A DNA stretch of 64,000 bases, taken from Oscillospiraceae bacterium. GTDB lineage: Bacteria > Bacillota > Clostridia > Oscillospirales > CAG-272. The notes under the pieces were generated by a model. It had not been told where the DNA came from. It saw only the letters and a program-made list of their open reading frames with translations, and did not search any database. A program made the translations under genes and the position numbers. This document shows positions 42,499-50,567 of the stretch, piece by piece. Numbering within the stretch: the stretch's first letter is position 1; each line of letters opens with the position of its first letter. The stretch is from positions 1 to 64,000 of the forward strand of contig SVTR01000016.1 in the NCBI GenBank assembly GCA_015063685.1, in the 5' to 3' direction.

Positions 42499-43627
42499 GC
42501 AAGAAGCCAAAAAGACACAGGAAAAAGCCTCCCGTGTCCGTGAACCCCTGTTCCACGTCATCAAGCGTGATACCATCCCCCTGTGGAAGTCCTGGATGAT
42601 CCGCGTGATCGCTATTCTGGCGGCCCTTTTGATCTGCGGATTGATCACCCTGGTTCTGATGGGACGCAATCCCATCGAAATGTACGCATCCATGATCAAG
42701 GGCTCCTTCGGCACCTCTCGCCGCATCTGGAAGCTCCTGAAGGATACCGCCATCCTCCTGTGCATCGCTTTGGCCGTTACCCCCGCGTTTCGTATGAAAT
42801 TTTGGAATACGGGCGCTGAGGGCCAGGTGTTGGTGGGTTGTCTGGCAACCACCGCTTGTATGTACTATATGGGCGGCAACGCCCCCGATTGGCTGATCAT
42901 CATCTGCATGCTGGTAGCGGCTGTTGCGGCCGGCGCCATCTGGGGCTTGATCCCTGCCATCTTCAAGGCCAAGTTTAACACCAACGAGACCCTGTTTACC
43001 CTCATGATGAACTATGTGGCCACCTATCTTATCGCTTACTTCCTCTTGGTGTGGACCCCTGACGGCTCCAGCTCTCTGGGACGTCTGGAGCACGGCCACC
43101 TGCCCGTCCTGTTGGAGGATGTGGTGGGGAACAGCTATTTGCTGATCCTTTTGGTGGTGGCGGTACTGACTGTGGGTATGTACATCTACCTTAAGTACAG
43201 CAAGCACGGCTATGAGATCTCCGTGGTGGGCGAAAGCAACAATACCGCCCGATATATCGGTATCAGCGTGCCTAAGGTCATCATCCGTACCATGCTGGTG
43301 TCGGGCGCTATCTGCGGCCTGGCCGGCTTCCTTATCGTAGGCGGTCTGGATCATACCGTGACCACCGAATCCGCAGGCGGCCAGGGCTTTACGGCTATTA
43401 TGGTCTCCTGGCTGGGTAAATTCAACCCCATCTTCATGGTGCTGACCTCGTTTTTGATCATCTTCCTGGATCAGGGCGCGGCACAGGTATCTCAGGATTT
43501 CAACATCCGCGGTGCCTTCCCCGATATCGTCACGGGTGTGATCCTGTTCTTTATCATCGGTTGTGAATTTTTCATCAACTACAAAATCGTATTCCGTAAC
43601 AAAAAGCAGAAGGAGGAGCAGGCATGA
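42491..43627 (+). CDS. Nucleoside-type ABC importer permease 1
   Basis: A 378-aa inner-membrane permease of the BPD_transp_2 class with about 8-10 helices. Typical segments are FWNTGAEGQVLVGCLATTAC, FNTNETLFTLMMNYVATYLI and YIGISVPKVIIRTMLVSGAICGLAG (shortened here to its key blocks). The GTG at 42491 lies 9 bases after GGAGG and is preferred over the ATG at 42482, which is too close to that RBS. It overlaps the ATPase gene upstream and permease 2 downstream, so all are translated from one message. Confidence 0.88.
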   Translation: MNKQEAKKTQEKASRVREPLFHVIKRDTIPLWKSWMIRVIAILAALLICGLITLVLMGRNPIEMYASMIKGSFGTSRRIWKLLKDTAILLCIALAVTPAFRMKFWNTGAEGQVLVGCLATTACMYYMGGNAPDWLIIICMLVAAVAAGAIWGLIPAIFKAKFNTNETLFTLMMNYVATYLIAYFLLVWTPDGSSSLGRLEHGHLPVLLEDVVGNSYLLILLVVAVLTVGMYIYLKYSKHGYEISVVGESNNTARYIGISVPKVIIRTMLVSGAICGLAGFLIVGGLDHTVTTESAGGQGFTAIMVSWLGKFNPIFMVLTSFLIIFLDQGAAQVSQDFNIRGAFPDIVTGVILFFIIGCEFFINYKIVFRNKKQKEEQA

Positions 43628-44592
43628 ACGTATTATCCAGTATTTTCGGCTATCTCATGAGTGCTATCCCCCTGGGCATGACCTTCCTATATGGCTGTAC
43701 CGGTGAGATCATCACCGAAAAAGTCGGCCATCTCAATCTGGGTATTCCCGGCATCATGTGCATGGGCGCCGCCGGTGGCTGCGCCGTGCTGCAGGTCTGC
43801 ATGACCACAGGAAATCTTCCCGCGGTGCTAATCGTGATCCTGGGTATCCTCGGCTCCTTTTTGGTGGCGGGTCTCATGGGACTTCTGTATTCCTTCCTGA
43901 CCGTGTCTCTCAAGGCCAATCAGAACGTGACCGGCTTGACCATGACCATCTTCGGCGTGGGTCTCATGAAGTTTATTTTCTCTAACCTGGAGGGTCATAT
44001 GTACCTCAAGGCGCTGACCTACTTCCGCTATCCCTTCTCGGTGCATATGCCCGGCAGTGACCTGCGCTATTGCGGTCCCATGGTGTTCCTGGCTATCATC
44101 ATTGCGCTGGTGGCGTCCTACGTGCTCACCCATACCAAGGTGGGTCTCCACCTGCGTTCCGTAGGCGAGAACCCTGCCACTGCCGACGCTGTAGGCATCA
44201 ACGTGACGGCATATAAATACGGAGCAACCATCATCGGCAGCGGCATTGCCGGTTTGGGCGGTCTCTTCTACGTCATGGACTATGCAGGCTCTCAGGAGGC
44301 TTACCTCAGCATCGAGACCTACGGTTGGCTGGCCATTGCTCTGGTCATCTTTACGCTGTGGAGACCCCACCTCAGCATCTTCGGCTCTATGGTGTTCGGT
44401 GCCCTCTTTGTGGCGGGCAGCTATATCCCTTCTATCCCCGGCCTGCACCTGAGCATGACGGCAACCCCCCTTCTCAAGATGCTCCCCTACGTGGTGACCA
44501 TCATCGTGCTGGCCATTACCAGCGTGCGCAACAAGCGGGAAAATCAGCCCCCCGCAGGTCTTGGCGTCAACTATTACCGCGAGGATCGGTAA
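43624..44592 (+). CDS. Nucleoside-type ABC importer permease 2
   Basis: A 322-aa permease with about 8 helices and the BPD_transp_2 pattern: EKVGHLNLGIPGIMCMGAAG, then LTMTIFGVGLM and LRSVGENPATADAVGINVTA, with RPHLSIFGSMVFGALFVAGS near the end. ATGA overlap with permease 1. The pair should form the heterodimeric channel for nucleosides delivered by the BMP lipoprotein. Terminator 38 bases after the stop. Confidence 0.88.
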   Translation: MNVLSSIFGYLMSAIPLGMTFLYGCTGEIITEKVGHLNLGIPGIMCMGAAGGCAVLQVCMTTGNLPAVLIVILGILGSFLVAGLMGLLYSFLTVSLKANQNVTGLTMTIFGVGLMKFIFSNLEGHMYLKALTYFRYPFSVHMPGSDLRYCGPMVFLAIIIALVASYVLTHTKVGLHLRSVGENPATADAVGINVTAYKYGATIIGSGIAGLGGLFYVMDYAGSQEAYLSIETYGWLAIALVIFTLWRPHLSIFGSMVFGALFVAGSYIPSIPGLHLSMTATPLLKMLPYVVTIIVLAITSVRNKRENQPPAGLGVNYYREDR

Positions 44593-44629
44593 GCTGTGAG
44601 GACTGCCATCATCCAATAAAAATAATTTT

Positions 44630-44662
44630 GGGATCGGTTCCATCTTGGGCCGATCCCTTTTT
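44630..44662 (+). terminator. Terminator of the importer operon
   Basis: GGGATCGG / CCGATCCC followed by TTTTTG. Confidence 0.8.
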
Positions 44663-44679
44663 GTATGGATTCATCGGGG

Positions 44680-45216
44680 CTATGATCGCCCAGGATCCAT
44701 TTCCTCGGGACGTTGGGCTACTACCAGGCGGTTCCAGGTCTCTCGGTCAACACGACCGGTGACAGGGAGACCGTGAAGGGCTTGAAACTGTTTGACAGCA
44801 CCCTCGGTGGCAGTATCAAAGGTCCCTGCCAAGGGGATATCCTCAAACACACCGCCATAATTGATCATCAATTCCCGCAGCAGATAGCGAATGGCAGAGA
44901 TGATCAAGCCCTCGTCTCCCAGACCAACGGAGTAGGTCTCGGGGCGGCGGGGAAACAAATACAGCGGCTCGGTTCGCTCCGTGCTTTTGAGACTTTCCAA
45001 ATAGGCAAGGTATAAAAGATCCCAGGTCTCTTGGTCGGCGCGACCCGTGGGCGTCAGACCGCGGGCTTGCTGAAAGGCGCGGAGCGCACGCCCTGTCTGG
45101 GCACCAAAGACCCCGTCCACGGGAACGGAGGGGATGCTTGGGTCGGTAAAGGATAGCTGATACAGATACCGTTGCAGATTGGTGATGGCTTCTCGCTCAA
45201 ATGGACTGGCAGGCAT
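44680..45216 (-). CDS. Peptidoglycan-binding domain protein, two repeats
   Basis: A 178-aa protein with two PG_binding_1 modules at about 5-65 (ITNLQRYLYQL, then VDGVFGAQTGRALRAFQQAR) and 100-170 (AIRYLLREL, then LAGTFDTATEGAVKQFQALH). No signal peptide is seen, so it acts inside the cell or spore, or is exported by another route. RBS AAAGGAG. It lies 12 bases after the SpoIID-like gene and is the last of a three-gene leftward cluster. A spore cortex or coat role is inferred from the SpoIID-like partner. Confidence 0.8.
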   Translation of the reverse strand: MPASPFEREAITNLQRYLYQLSFTDPSIPSVPVDGVFGAQTGRALRAFQQARGLTPTGRADQETWDLLYLAYLESLKSTERTEPLYLFPRRPETYSVGLGDEGLIISAIRYLLRELMINYGGVFEDIPLAGTFDTATEGAVKQFQALHGLPVTGRVDRETWNRLVVAQRPEEMDPGRS

Positions 45217-45228
45217 GACGGCTCCTTT

Positions 45229-46632
45229 CTATTCGCTGACCTCGACACCGGGGAATTGCCCGTCTGCGAGGCGGTTGCCGATATACAGGTCGCTGTACAG
45301 ATCGGCGATCTCGCTCCATGTGACGGCCTCCACATAGCCGGTGACGGCAAGGCCGTACAAGCGCTGGAAGGCCTCCACCGCACGTTGGGTTTGAGGGCCG
45401 AAATATCCCGTAGGAGAAACCGACGGGATCTCAGGAATGAAATTCGAAATGTAATTGAGGTATTCCTGGAGGATTCGCACTGTCTCCGCTTCCGCGCCCT
45501 GACGGAGAACGATGCCTTGGTAGGGGATGATGTTCCCCTCCGAAAAAGACACCGGAATACGGTTGATGATACCGTAGTATGCGTTGGAGATGGCGTTCCA
45601 GGTCTGTTCGCCGAGAATGCCGTCAGCAGGCAGACCAAAGGTGTTTTGAACGGCCAGCACCGCGTTTCGGGTGGCATCACCGTAAATGCCATCGATCTCC
45701 AGGGAGGGGATGGTGTCGTAGTAGGCGGATATGTAGTCGATATAGTACTGAACGATGGCCACCTGCTGGCCTGTGTCTCCCTGGGAGAGGACGGTGGAAA
45801 ATTCGCGGGGTAATTCCTCAAATTGCAGGCCTTCGGAATTGAGGCTGTTGAGCCTTTTGACGGCGTTGTAGATCCTGCGGATGGCATACCAGGTGGCGCT
45901 GCCTACGATGCCGTCGGGGGTGAGGTCAAAGATCTCCTGAAAGGCCTTGACCGCAGCTTCGGTGTCATAGGTAAAGATGCCATCAGGAAAGGCGATCTTG
46001 GGAATTCCCGAATAGTTGTCGGAGATGCGGTTGAGGCGAATCTGTAAAAGTCGGACGTCCTCTCCGAAGCTGCCCAGCCGGAGAGGATTCGCAGGTGCGG
46101 AGGACTCCACAGTGCCTACGGGCGCATTTTGAACGATATCAATGTTGTTGCCGTAGTAGTTTTGCAGGATCTCGTAGGGAGTAAGACCCTGATCGGCTAA
46201 AGTGACGCTCCCCCATTGAGAGAGTCCGGGGCAAGTGACCTCTATGCCGTCGCAATATTGGGCAAACAAAGGCTCTACCGTGCCCTGTCTGCGGATATAG
46301 TCGTTGAAGATCTCGTTGACGATCTCCTGGATGTTGCCAAAAATCTCTCGCCCGTTCACAAAGGATTGATCATTGGCAATGGAATTGGTGATGTCAAAAT
46401 CATAGCCGCGGGAGCGGTAGAATTCTGTGTAGATGCGATTGAGGGTATAAGAAATTTGGGCGTAAATGTTGGCGCGGAGGGCATTTTCAGGCCAGGTGGG
46501 ATAGATCTCGCTGGAGGCCACATTAGCGATGTAATCCGCAAAGGGAAGGGTTACGTTGGGGGCGGATGCGTTGGGTGCCCCCAGGTGGACGGTGACCGTC
46601 TCGGGGATGATGGGCAGTCCGCTGCCTGTCAT
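45229..46632 (-). CDS. SpoIID-like domain fused to three peptidoglycan-binding repeats
   Basis: A 467-aa protein. Residues 10-185 look like a SpoIID/LytB amidase-enhancer domain: LPFADYIANVASSEIYPTWP and ENALRANIYAQISYTLNRIY early, then GLSQWGSVTLADQGLTPYEI followed by LQNYYG, matching the family's GMSQWGA...G-x-x-Y-x-EIL-x-x-YY block. Three PG_binding_1 modules follow (about 190-265, 290-365, 375-450). No signal peptide or membrane anchor is visible, unlike true SpoIID, so it is not simply the engulfment protein. RBS AAAGGAG 9 bases upstream. Together with its neighbours it should act on cell-wall or spore-cortex glycan. Confidence 0.78.
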   Translation of the reverse strand: MTGSGLPIIPETVTVHLGAPNASAPNVTLPFADYIANVASSEIYPTWPENALRANIYAQISYTLNRIYTEFYRSRGYDFDITNSIANDQSFVNGREIFGNIQEIVNEIFNDYIRRQGTVEPLFAQYCDGIEVTCPGLSQWGSVTLADQGLTPYEILQNYYGNNIDIVQNAPVGTVESSAPANPLRLGSFGEDVRLLQIRLNRISDNYSGIPKIAFPDGIFTYDTEAAVKAFQEIFDLTPDGIVGSATWYAIRRIYNAVKRLNSLNSEGLQFEELPREFSTVLSQGDTGQQVAIVQYYIDYISAYYDTIPSLEIDGIYGDATRNAVLAVQNTFGLPADGILGEQTWNAISNAYYGIINRIPVSFSEGNIIPYQGIVLRQGAEAETVRILQEYLNYISNFIPEIPSVSPTGYFGPQTQRAVEAFQRLYGLAVTGYVEAVTWSEIADLYSDLYIGNRLADGQFPGVEVSE

Positions 46633-46696
46633 GGGCGTTTGCTCCTTTCTTGGTTTGATGATGGTTATGGGCGGGGAGGGATGGTGTAGGGGCAGA

Positions 46697-47124
46697 TAAA
46701 TTGTTGTTTACCACCTGCGGTGGGGCTCTGGCTCGGGGTTATTCAACCCATGCGAACTACATCCCGCGATGGGTAGTTAGGCAGGTAAATTGTTGTTTGG
46801 CGGAGGTTTAATGAAAACCCGTAGGGGCGAACTGCGTTCGCCCGCCGTTCCCCCAAAGCCTTTGTTTATCAATATACTTTTTATTACGGGCGAACACAGT
46901 TCGCCCCTACGACCACGTTGGTCAGAAGCCCGTAAACAACAATTTACCGTTGTATCGCCCATCGCGGTATGCGGCCTGCATGGGTTGAATAACCCCGAGC
47001 CAGAGCCCCACCGCAGGTGGTAAACAACAATTTATCTGCCTAACGTCCCATCGCGGTATGTGGTACGCACAAAATGCACTACCCCGAGCGATGGCAGCCG
47101 GCACGGCCGGCAAACAACAATTTA
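46697..47124. repeat. Second mosaic of intergenic repeats (14-mer TAAATTGTTGTTTA family)
   Basis: The 14-mer or a 13-base part of it occurs at 46697, 46786, 46933, 47021 and 47112. The ~75-bp unit with CCACCTGCGGTGGGGCTCTG appears inverted at 46711-46785 and 46947-47020, with a degenerate third at 47035-47111. Between the inverted halves lies another palindrome, CGTAGGGGCGAACTGCGTTC (46821-46840) pairing with the complementary block at 46896-46919. No coding capacity. It splits the 150-aa gene from the SpoIID-like gene. Confidence 0.8.
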
Positions 47125-47131
47125 CTTGCTT

Positions 47132-47584
47132 TTACAAATTCGGATTTTCCCCTTCGACGACGGTGATATCCTCATAACCGAGACCGTCCTCCCGGCCGTT
47201 CTCCGGCAGAGGAACCATATCCGCCGGCTGAACGGAGGTGATACCGTCAAAAATGGGAATGCAGACGTAATTGACGGTGCGGTAGCCCGCCAGGGTAACC
47301 TCGGCGTCGTAGCACAAAAAAGGCGGGGCGTCGGTACCGTTAGCGGGTGCCAAAGAAAGACTGCGGGGGGTGGTGGGCAACTCCATGAGCTCGGTCTTAC
47401 CGTTGCGGTCGGAGTATAGTACCTTCAGCGCATTGCCCCGCTCGGGATCTCCGTCTGCTCCCTTGGATCGAACAATGACCCGCGCCCCCTCCAAAGGAAT
47501 GGCCCCGCTGGCGGTAGATACGCGAAAAATGAGCCGTCCTACCCCTGTGGCGGAGGGATCGGGCAGCGGCAGATTTTGATTCAT
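47132..47584 (-). CDS. Hypothetical protein with prealbumin-like/carboxypeptidase-regulatory-like fold
   Basis: A 150-aa protein. GRLIFRVSTASGAIPLEGAR followed by VIVRSKG, and later LYSDRNGKTELMELPTTPRS with AEVTLAGYRTVNY, fit the seven-strand domain found in carboxypeptidase-regulatory-like and prealbumin-like proteins ('G-x-V-x-x-x-x-x-P-x-x-G-A-x-V'). The ATG at 47584 follows GGAGG by 5 bases; the longer frame to 48358 is antisense to the flavin reductase gene. No signal peptide. It is first of a leftward cluster with the SpoIID-like and peptidoglycan-binding genes, though a repeat block intervenes. Function unknown. Confidence 0.65.
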   Translation of the reverse strand: MNQNLPLPDPSATGVGRLIFRVSTASGAIPLEGARVIVRSKGADGDPERGNALKVLYSDRNGKTELMELPTTPRSLSLAPANGTDAPPFLCYDAEVTLAGYRTVNYVCIPIFDGITSVQPADMVPLPENGREDGLGYEDITVVEGENPNL

Positions 47585-47608
47585 ATGTACCTCCTTAAAC
47601 CTATGGTC

Positions 47609-47673
47609 ACCTCTGAAAGCGCTCTTTACGGAGAATCCGTGGCATCTTTTCCGTCCGAAGCGATTTTCAGAGG
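47609..47673. repeat. Small palindromic repeat
   Basis: CCTCTGAAAGCG and CGATTTTCAGAGG form the ends, with ACGGAGAATCCGT inside. The outer bases (ACCTCTGAAA ... TTTCAGAGGCTTCCTTG) resemble the hairpin at 39473-39520 (ACCTCTAAAA ... TTTTAGAGGCTCCTTG) and, more loosely, the MITE ends. Confidence 0.5.
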
Positions 47674-47739
47674 CTTCCTTGTTTCCTTCCATCCTATGCA
47701 GTCTCCGACAGGATGGTGCGAGAAATGGTGGGAGGACGG

Positions 47740-47768
47740 TTGACATCCCGCTTGGGTTGTGGTATAAT
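47740..47768 (+). promoter_or_regulatory. Promoter for the flavin reductase gene
   Basis: Consensus TTGACA (47740-47745), 17-base spacer, consensus TATAAT (47763-47768). Confidence 0.85.
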
Positions 47769-47797
47769 TTGTGCAGAACGAAAAAGGAGCTTTTATT

Positions 47798-48427
47798 ATG
47801 GCAAAGATACAGTGGAAGGGAAGCGCGCTGCTGGCGCCTCTGCCTCCCGTCATGGTCTCCTGCGGCGTGGGAGACCAAGCCAATATCATTACGGTGGCTT
47901 GGGCGGGCATCATCAATACCCATCCCCCCAAGGTTTCTATATCGGTGCGTCCCAACCGCCATTCCTACGGAATCATCAAGGAGACGCGAGAATTTGTGAT
48001 CAATCTTACTCCGGAGCACCTCATCCGTGCCGCCGATTATTGCGGTATGTATACGGGCGCTAAGGTGGATAAATTCGCCGCCACGGGCTTGCATAAAGAA
48101 GACGCTCAGGTGGTAGCCTGCCCTCTCATTGAGGAGTGCCCCCTCTCCCTGGAATGCAAGGTCACAGATATCATTCCTCAAGGTACTCACGATCTGTTTT
48201 TGGCCGAGGTGGTGGCGGTGAACGTAGCGGAATCCTTGCTGGACGACAAAGGAAAGCTGTGCCTTGACCGTGCGCACCTGGCAGCTTTTGCCCATGGAGA
48301 ATATTATGCCTTGGGAAAAAGGTTGGGTGTTTTCGGATTCTCCGCCGCCAAAAAGCATAAGAAAAAGCCCGTCGGCGGGCGGGAAAAAGCTTCGGCGAAA
48401 AAGACAACGCCGAAGAAAAAGGGATAA
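47798..48427 (+). CDS. Flavin reductase-like (FMN-binding split barrel) protein
   Basis: A 209-aa FMN-binding split-barrel protein: PLPPVMVSCGVGDQANIITV, then WAGIINTHPPKVSISVRPNRH and EFVINLTPEHLIRAADYCG are typical. Related proteins reduce flavin with NAD(P)H or act as flavoredoxin electron carriers. The last 30 residues are a Lys-rich tail (KKHKKKPVGGREKASAKKTT) that is unusual for the family and may bind nucleic acid or membrane. The start at 47798 follows AAAGGAG by 7 bases. Single gene with its own promoter and terminator. Confidence 0.87.
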   Translation: MAKIQWKGSALLAPLPPVMVSCGVGDQANIITVAWAGIINTHPPKVSISVRPNRHSYGIIKETREFVINLTPEHLIRAADYCGMYTGAKVDKFAATGLHKEDAQVVACPLIEECPLSLECKVTDIIPQGTHDLFLAEVVAVNVAESLLDDKGKLCLDRAHLAAFAHGEYYALGKRLGVFGFSAAKKHKKKPVGGREKASAKKTTPKKKG

Positions 48428-48461
48428 GAAAAATCCTGTGATTTTTGATCACAGGATTTTT
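48428..48461. terminator. Bidirectional terminator
   Basis: AAAAATCCTGTGAT / ATCACAGGATTTTTT; separates the convergent flavin reductase and rimI genes. Confidence 0.85.
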
Positions 48462-48466
48462 TGCGT

Positions 48467-48943
48467 TTATTTGAGCTTCAGCTCCATGATGAGAGCGTCC
48501 TCGGTGGGCTTGGTGTAGAAGCCCTTGCGGCGGCCGACCTCCACAAATCCAACCTTGCGGTAGAGGGCGATGGCAGGGGTATTGGATACCCGCACCTCCA
48601 GGGTAATGGAGGCCAGGCGCTCTGCCTTGGCGTGCTTGATTAAGGCCTGTACAACCGAGAGGCCAAGACCTTGGCCCCGATGGTCGGGATGGACAGCGAT
48701 GTTGGTGATCTGTCCCTCGTCCACCGCGATCAACATGCCGCCGTACGCCACCACGGAGGAGGCCTCGGTGCAAAGGTATCCGACGCCGATCCCCTCACGG
48801 GTCAGAAGCTCCAGGCTGGTAGCGCTCCAGGGTTGATGAAAACAGAGCTTTTCCAGAGCCGCCGCGCCTTCCAGATCAGCAGCTGTGGCGGTCATCAAAC
48901 GGGGATGGTGCTTCGGACGGGAATTTTTGATTTCTTCAGACAT
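48467..48943 (-). CDS. rimI: Ribosomal protein S18 alanine N-acetyltransferase (GNAT)
   Basis: A 158-aa GNAT acetyltransferase. The acetyl-CoA site is ITNIAVHPDHRGQGLGLSVV; the RimI pattern continues with ITLEVRVSNTPAIALYRKVG and FVEVGRRKGFY. RimI acetylates the N-terminal Ala of S18, but GNAT substrate assignments are often loose. The start at 48943 is preferred because GGAG lies 6-7 bases upstream; the frame extends further but without RBS. The N-terminal 15 residues (MSEEIKNSRPKHHPR) are an extension relative to short RimI proteins. No tsaB/tsaD partner lies nearby. Confidence 0.85.
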   Translation of the reverse strand: MSEEIKNSRPKHHPRLMTATAADLEGAAALEKLCFHQPWSATSLELLTREGIGVGYLCTEASSVVAYGGMLIAVDEGQITNIAVHPDHRGQGLGLSVVQALIKHAKAERLASITLEVRVSNTPAIALYRKVGFVEVGRRKGFYTKPTEDALIMELKLK

Positions 48944-49128
48944 AACAATCTCCATTCCGCCGCTATGCGGCGGCACAAATATACATTTAGAGGTGACCTG
49001 TAATTCGAACGTGTCACCTTTGCGACAAAATGTGGGGGACACCATTTTAGGGCAAATTGTGCGTGAAACCGTGAACTTCGATTTGGAATTGCTGAAATTT
49101 CACGCCAAACGCCTTGATGACGGGCAGA

Positions 49129-49779
49129 TCATTCAATACCCAGGGCGGTGTGGATCTCGTCTCCCACGGGGATAAACTTTTGGTCGAAGCGGTCGTAGAG
49201 GAAATACTTACCGTAATTCTGATCGTTTACAACGTAATCGGTGTTATACTCTATGTAAGTCAGCGCATAGTAAATTCCGGGATAGAGATCAGAAACGAAG
49301 CGGACGCGATAGGTATGGTGAGGGGTAATAGAAGGATAAGGAACGGATTCGTTCTCGCTATAGTCCGCTACGATGGCGGCCAGGAGGTCGGTCTCGTCAA
49401 TGCTGTAGAGCTTTTTGTCTGCCGAGCTGTCCGCGTGGAAGTTCAGGAGGGTGGGCTTCATATCAGCCAGAGTGGGGAGGGTGACACCCTCGGCGTACAG
49501 TACGTTTTTGTCCTCGGTACCGATCCAGAGATCGGGATCCATGTTGGGGAGCTTGTAGATCTCGTAGGATTGCTTATCGGTGACCACCAGCTTGCCCAGC
49601 TTTTTCTCAAGCTCAACGGCCTCATAGCAGGTGGACGCGTGATACCAGGTGGTGCCGGAGGATTTATCCAGCGCATCTCCCTCACCAACGCCCTCGTGGA
49701 TGGTGACACCACAACCGGAGAAGGCCAGCAGAGTGGCAATCAAGCAGAGGAGAGATATGATTTTTGTCATGGTTTTCAT
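49129..49779 (-). CDS. Hypothetical lipoprotein, 216 aa
   Basis: Signal peptide with lipobox AFSGC (Cys23). The mature part is acidic and begins GVTIHEGVGEGDALDKSSGT; STCYEAVELEKKLGKLVVTD and YGKYFLYDRFDQKFIPVGDE follow. I do not recognise a family. ATG at 49779 with AAAGGAAG upstream; a longer frame overlaps the deaminase gene's end. It lies 20 bases after the dCMP deaminase gene on the same strand, so the two are co-transcribed, though no functional link is evident. The stretch 48944-49128 upstream of rimI shows no gene. Confidence 0.7.
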   Translation of the reverse strand: MKTMTKIISLLCLIATLLAFSGCGVTIHEGVGEGDALDKSSGTTWYHASTCYEAVELEKKLGKLVVTDKQSYEIYKLPNMDPDLWIGTEDKNVLYAEGVTLPTLADMKPTLLNFHADSSADKKLYSIDETDLLAAIVADYSENESVPYPSITPHHTYRVRFVSDLYPGIYYALTYIEYNTDYVVNDQNYGKYFLYDRFDQKFIPVGDEIHTALGIE

Positions 49780-49799
49780 GGGTTGCTTCCTTTCTTTGA

Positions 49800-50291
49800 T
49801 CAATAGCCGAAAATACCCGAGAGGGAATCGTCGTCCACGATCCATTCGTTCACGTCAACGATGCGGTACTCTGTGGCGGTGTCTCGGATGATGACACGCT
49901 CAATGCCGGCGTTGATGATCATGCGCTTGCACATCATGCAACTGGAGGTGCCGGGAACCAAAGCGCCATCCTTGGGGTCTACGCATACCATGTACAGGGT
50001 GGCTCCCAGCATTTGCTCGCGGGAGGCGTTGATGATGGCGTTGGCCTCGGAGTGCAGAGAACGGCACATCTCATAGCGCTCGCCGCGGGGAATGTTCAGC
50101 TTGTCCCGCATGCAATAGGCAAGGTCGTTGCAGTTTTTGCGGCCTCTGGGGGCACCGTTGTAGCCTGTGGACACGATCACGTCGTTTTTGACAATGATGG
50201 CGCCATATTTCTTGCGAAGACAGGTGCAACGCTCGGCAACCGTCTGCGCAATATCAAGATAATAGTTTTCCTTGGAGATTCTTTCTGCCAT
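49800..50291 (-). CDS. dCMP deaminase family protein (ComEB-like)
   Basis: A 163-aa zinc-dependent deaminase that should convert dCMP to dUMP for thymidylate synthesis. The active site is HSEANAI (zinc His and proton-shuttle Glu) with PGTSSCMMCKRMI (two zinc Cys). The N-terminal YYLDIAQTVAERCTCLRKKY and GYNGAPRGRKNCNDLAYCMR, which carries extra Cys, are typical of the ComEB/Clostridia dCMP deaminases. ATG at 50291 follows AAGGAGG by 5 bases; 50312 is an upstream in-frame ATG without RBS. Co-transcribed with the lipoprotein at 49129-49779. Confidence 0.9.
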   Translation of the reverse strand: MAERISKENYYLDIAQTVAERCTCLRKKYGAIIVKNDVIVSTGYNGAPRGRKNCNDLAYCMRDKLNIPRGERYEMCRSLHSEANAIINASREQMLGATLYMVCVDPKDGALVPGTSSCMMCKRMIINAGIERVIIRDTATEYRIVDVNEWIVDDDSLSGIFGY

Positions 50292-50508
50292 AGTGCCTCC
50301 TTGCGGAACCATGCCGCGTCTTGATCCATAATTATTTTATATCATACCATATTTCCGTGAACAAATCAAGTCTCTTGACGGAAATGTATGCGAAATTTCG
50401 TGCGTTTTTCGGAAAAAGGTGCACATATGTGACGGGCTGCTTCCAAAGAGCATAACACCAATGGCAAAATAGACAAAATTGATGCCACAAATATAGCACT
50501 TATCACCA

Positions 50509-50537
50509 TTGAAAAAAAGGTGGAAATCAAGTATAAT
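50509..50537 (+). promoter_or_regulatory. Promoter for the MFS/oxidoreductase operon
   Basis: TTGAAA (50509-50514), 17-base spacer, consensus TATAAT (50532-50537), about 30 bases before the start codon. Confidence 0.75.
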
Positions 50538-50567
50538 AGGTTGATTTCTATAAGGACGGTGTGATCC

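Noticed and set aside
47585..48358. N-terminal extension of the 150-aa gene to 408 codons
   Set aside because: It is antisense to the flavin reductase gene, crosses its promoter, and lacks an RBS, whereas 47584 has a strong one.
49046..49128. Coding remnant upstream of rimI (plus-strand IVRETVNFDLELLKFHAKRL)
   Set aside because: Too short, no start or RBS, and no recognisable family; left as intergenic.
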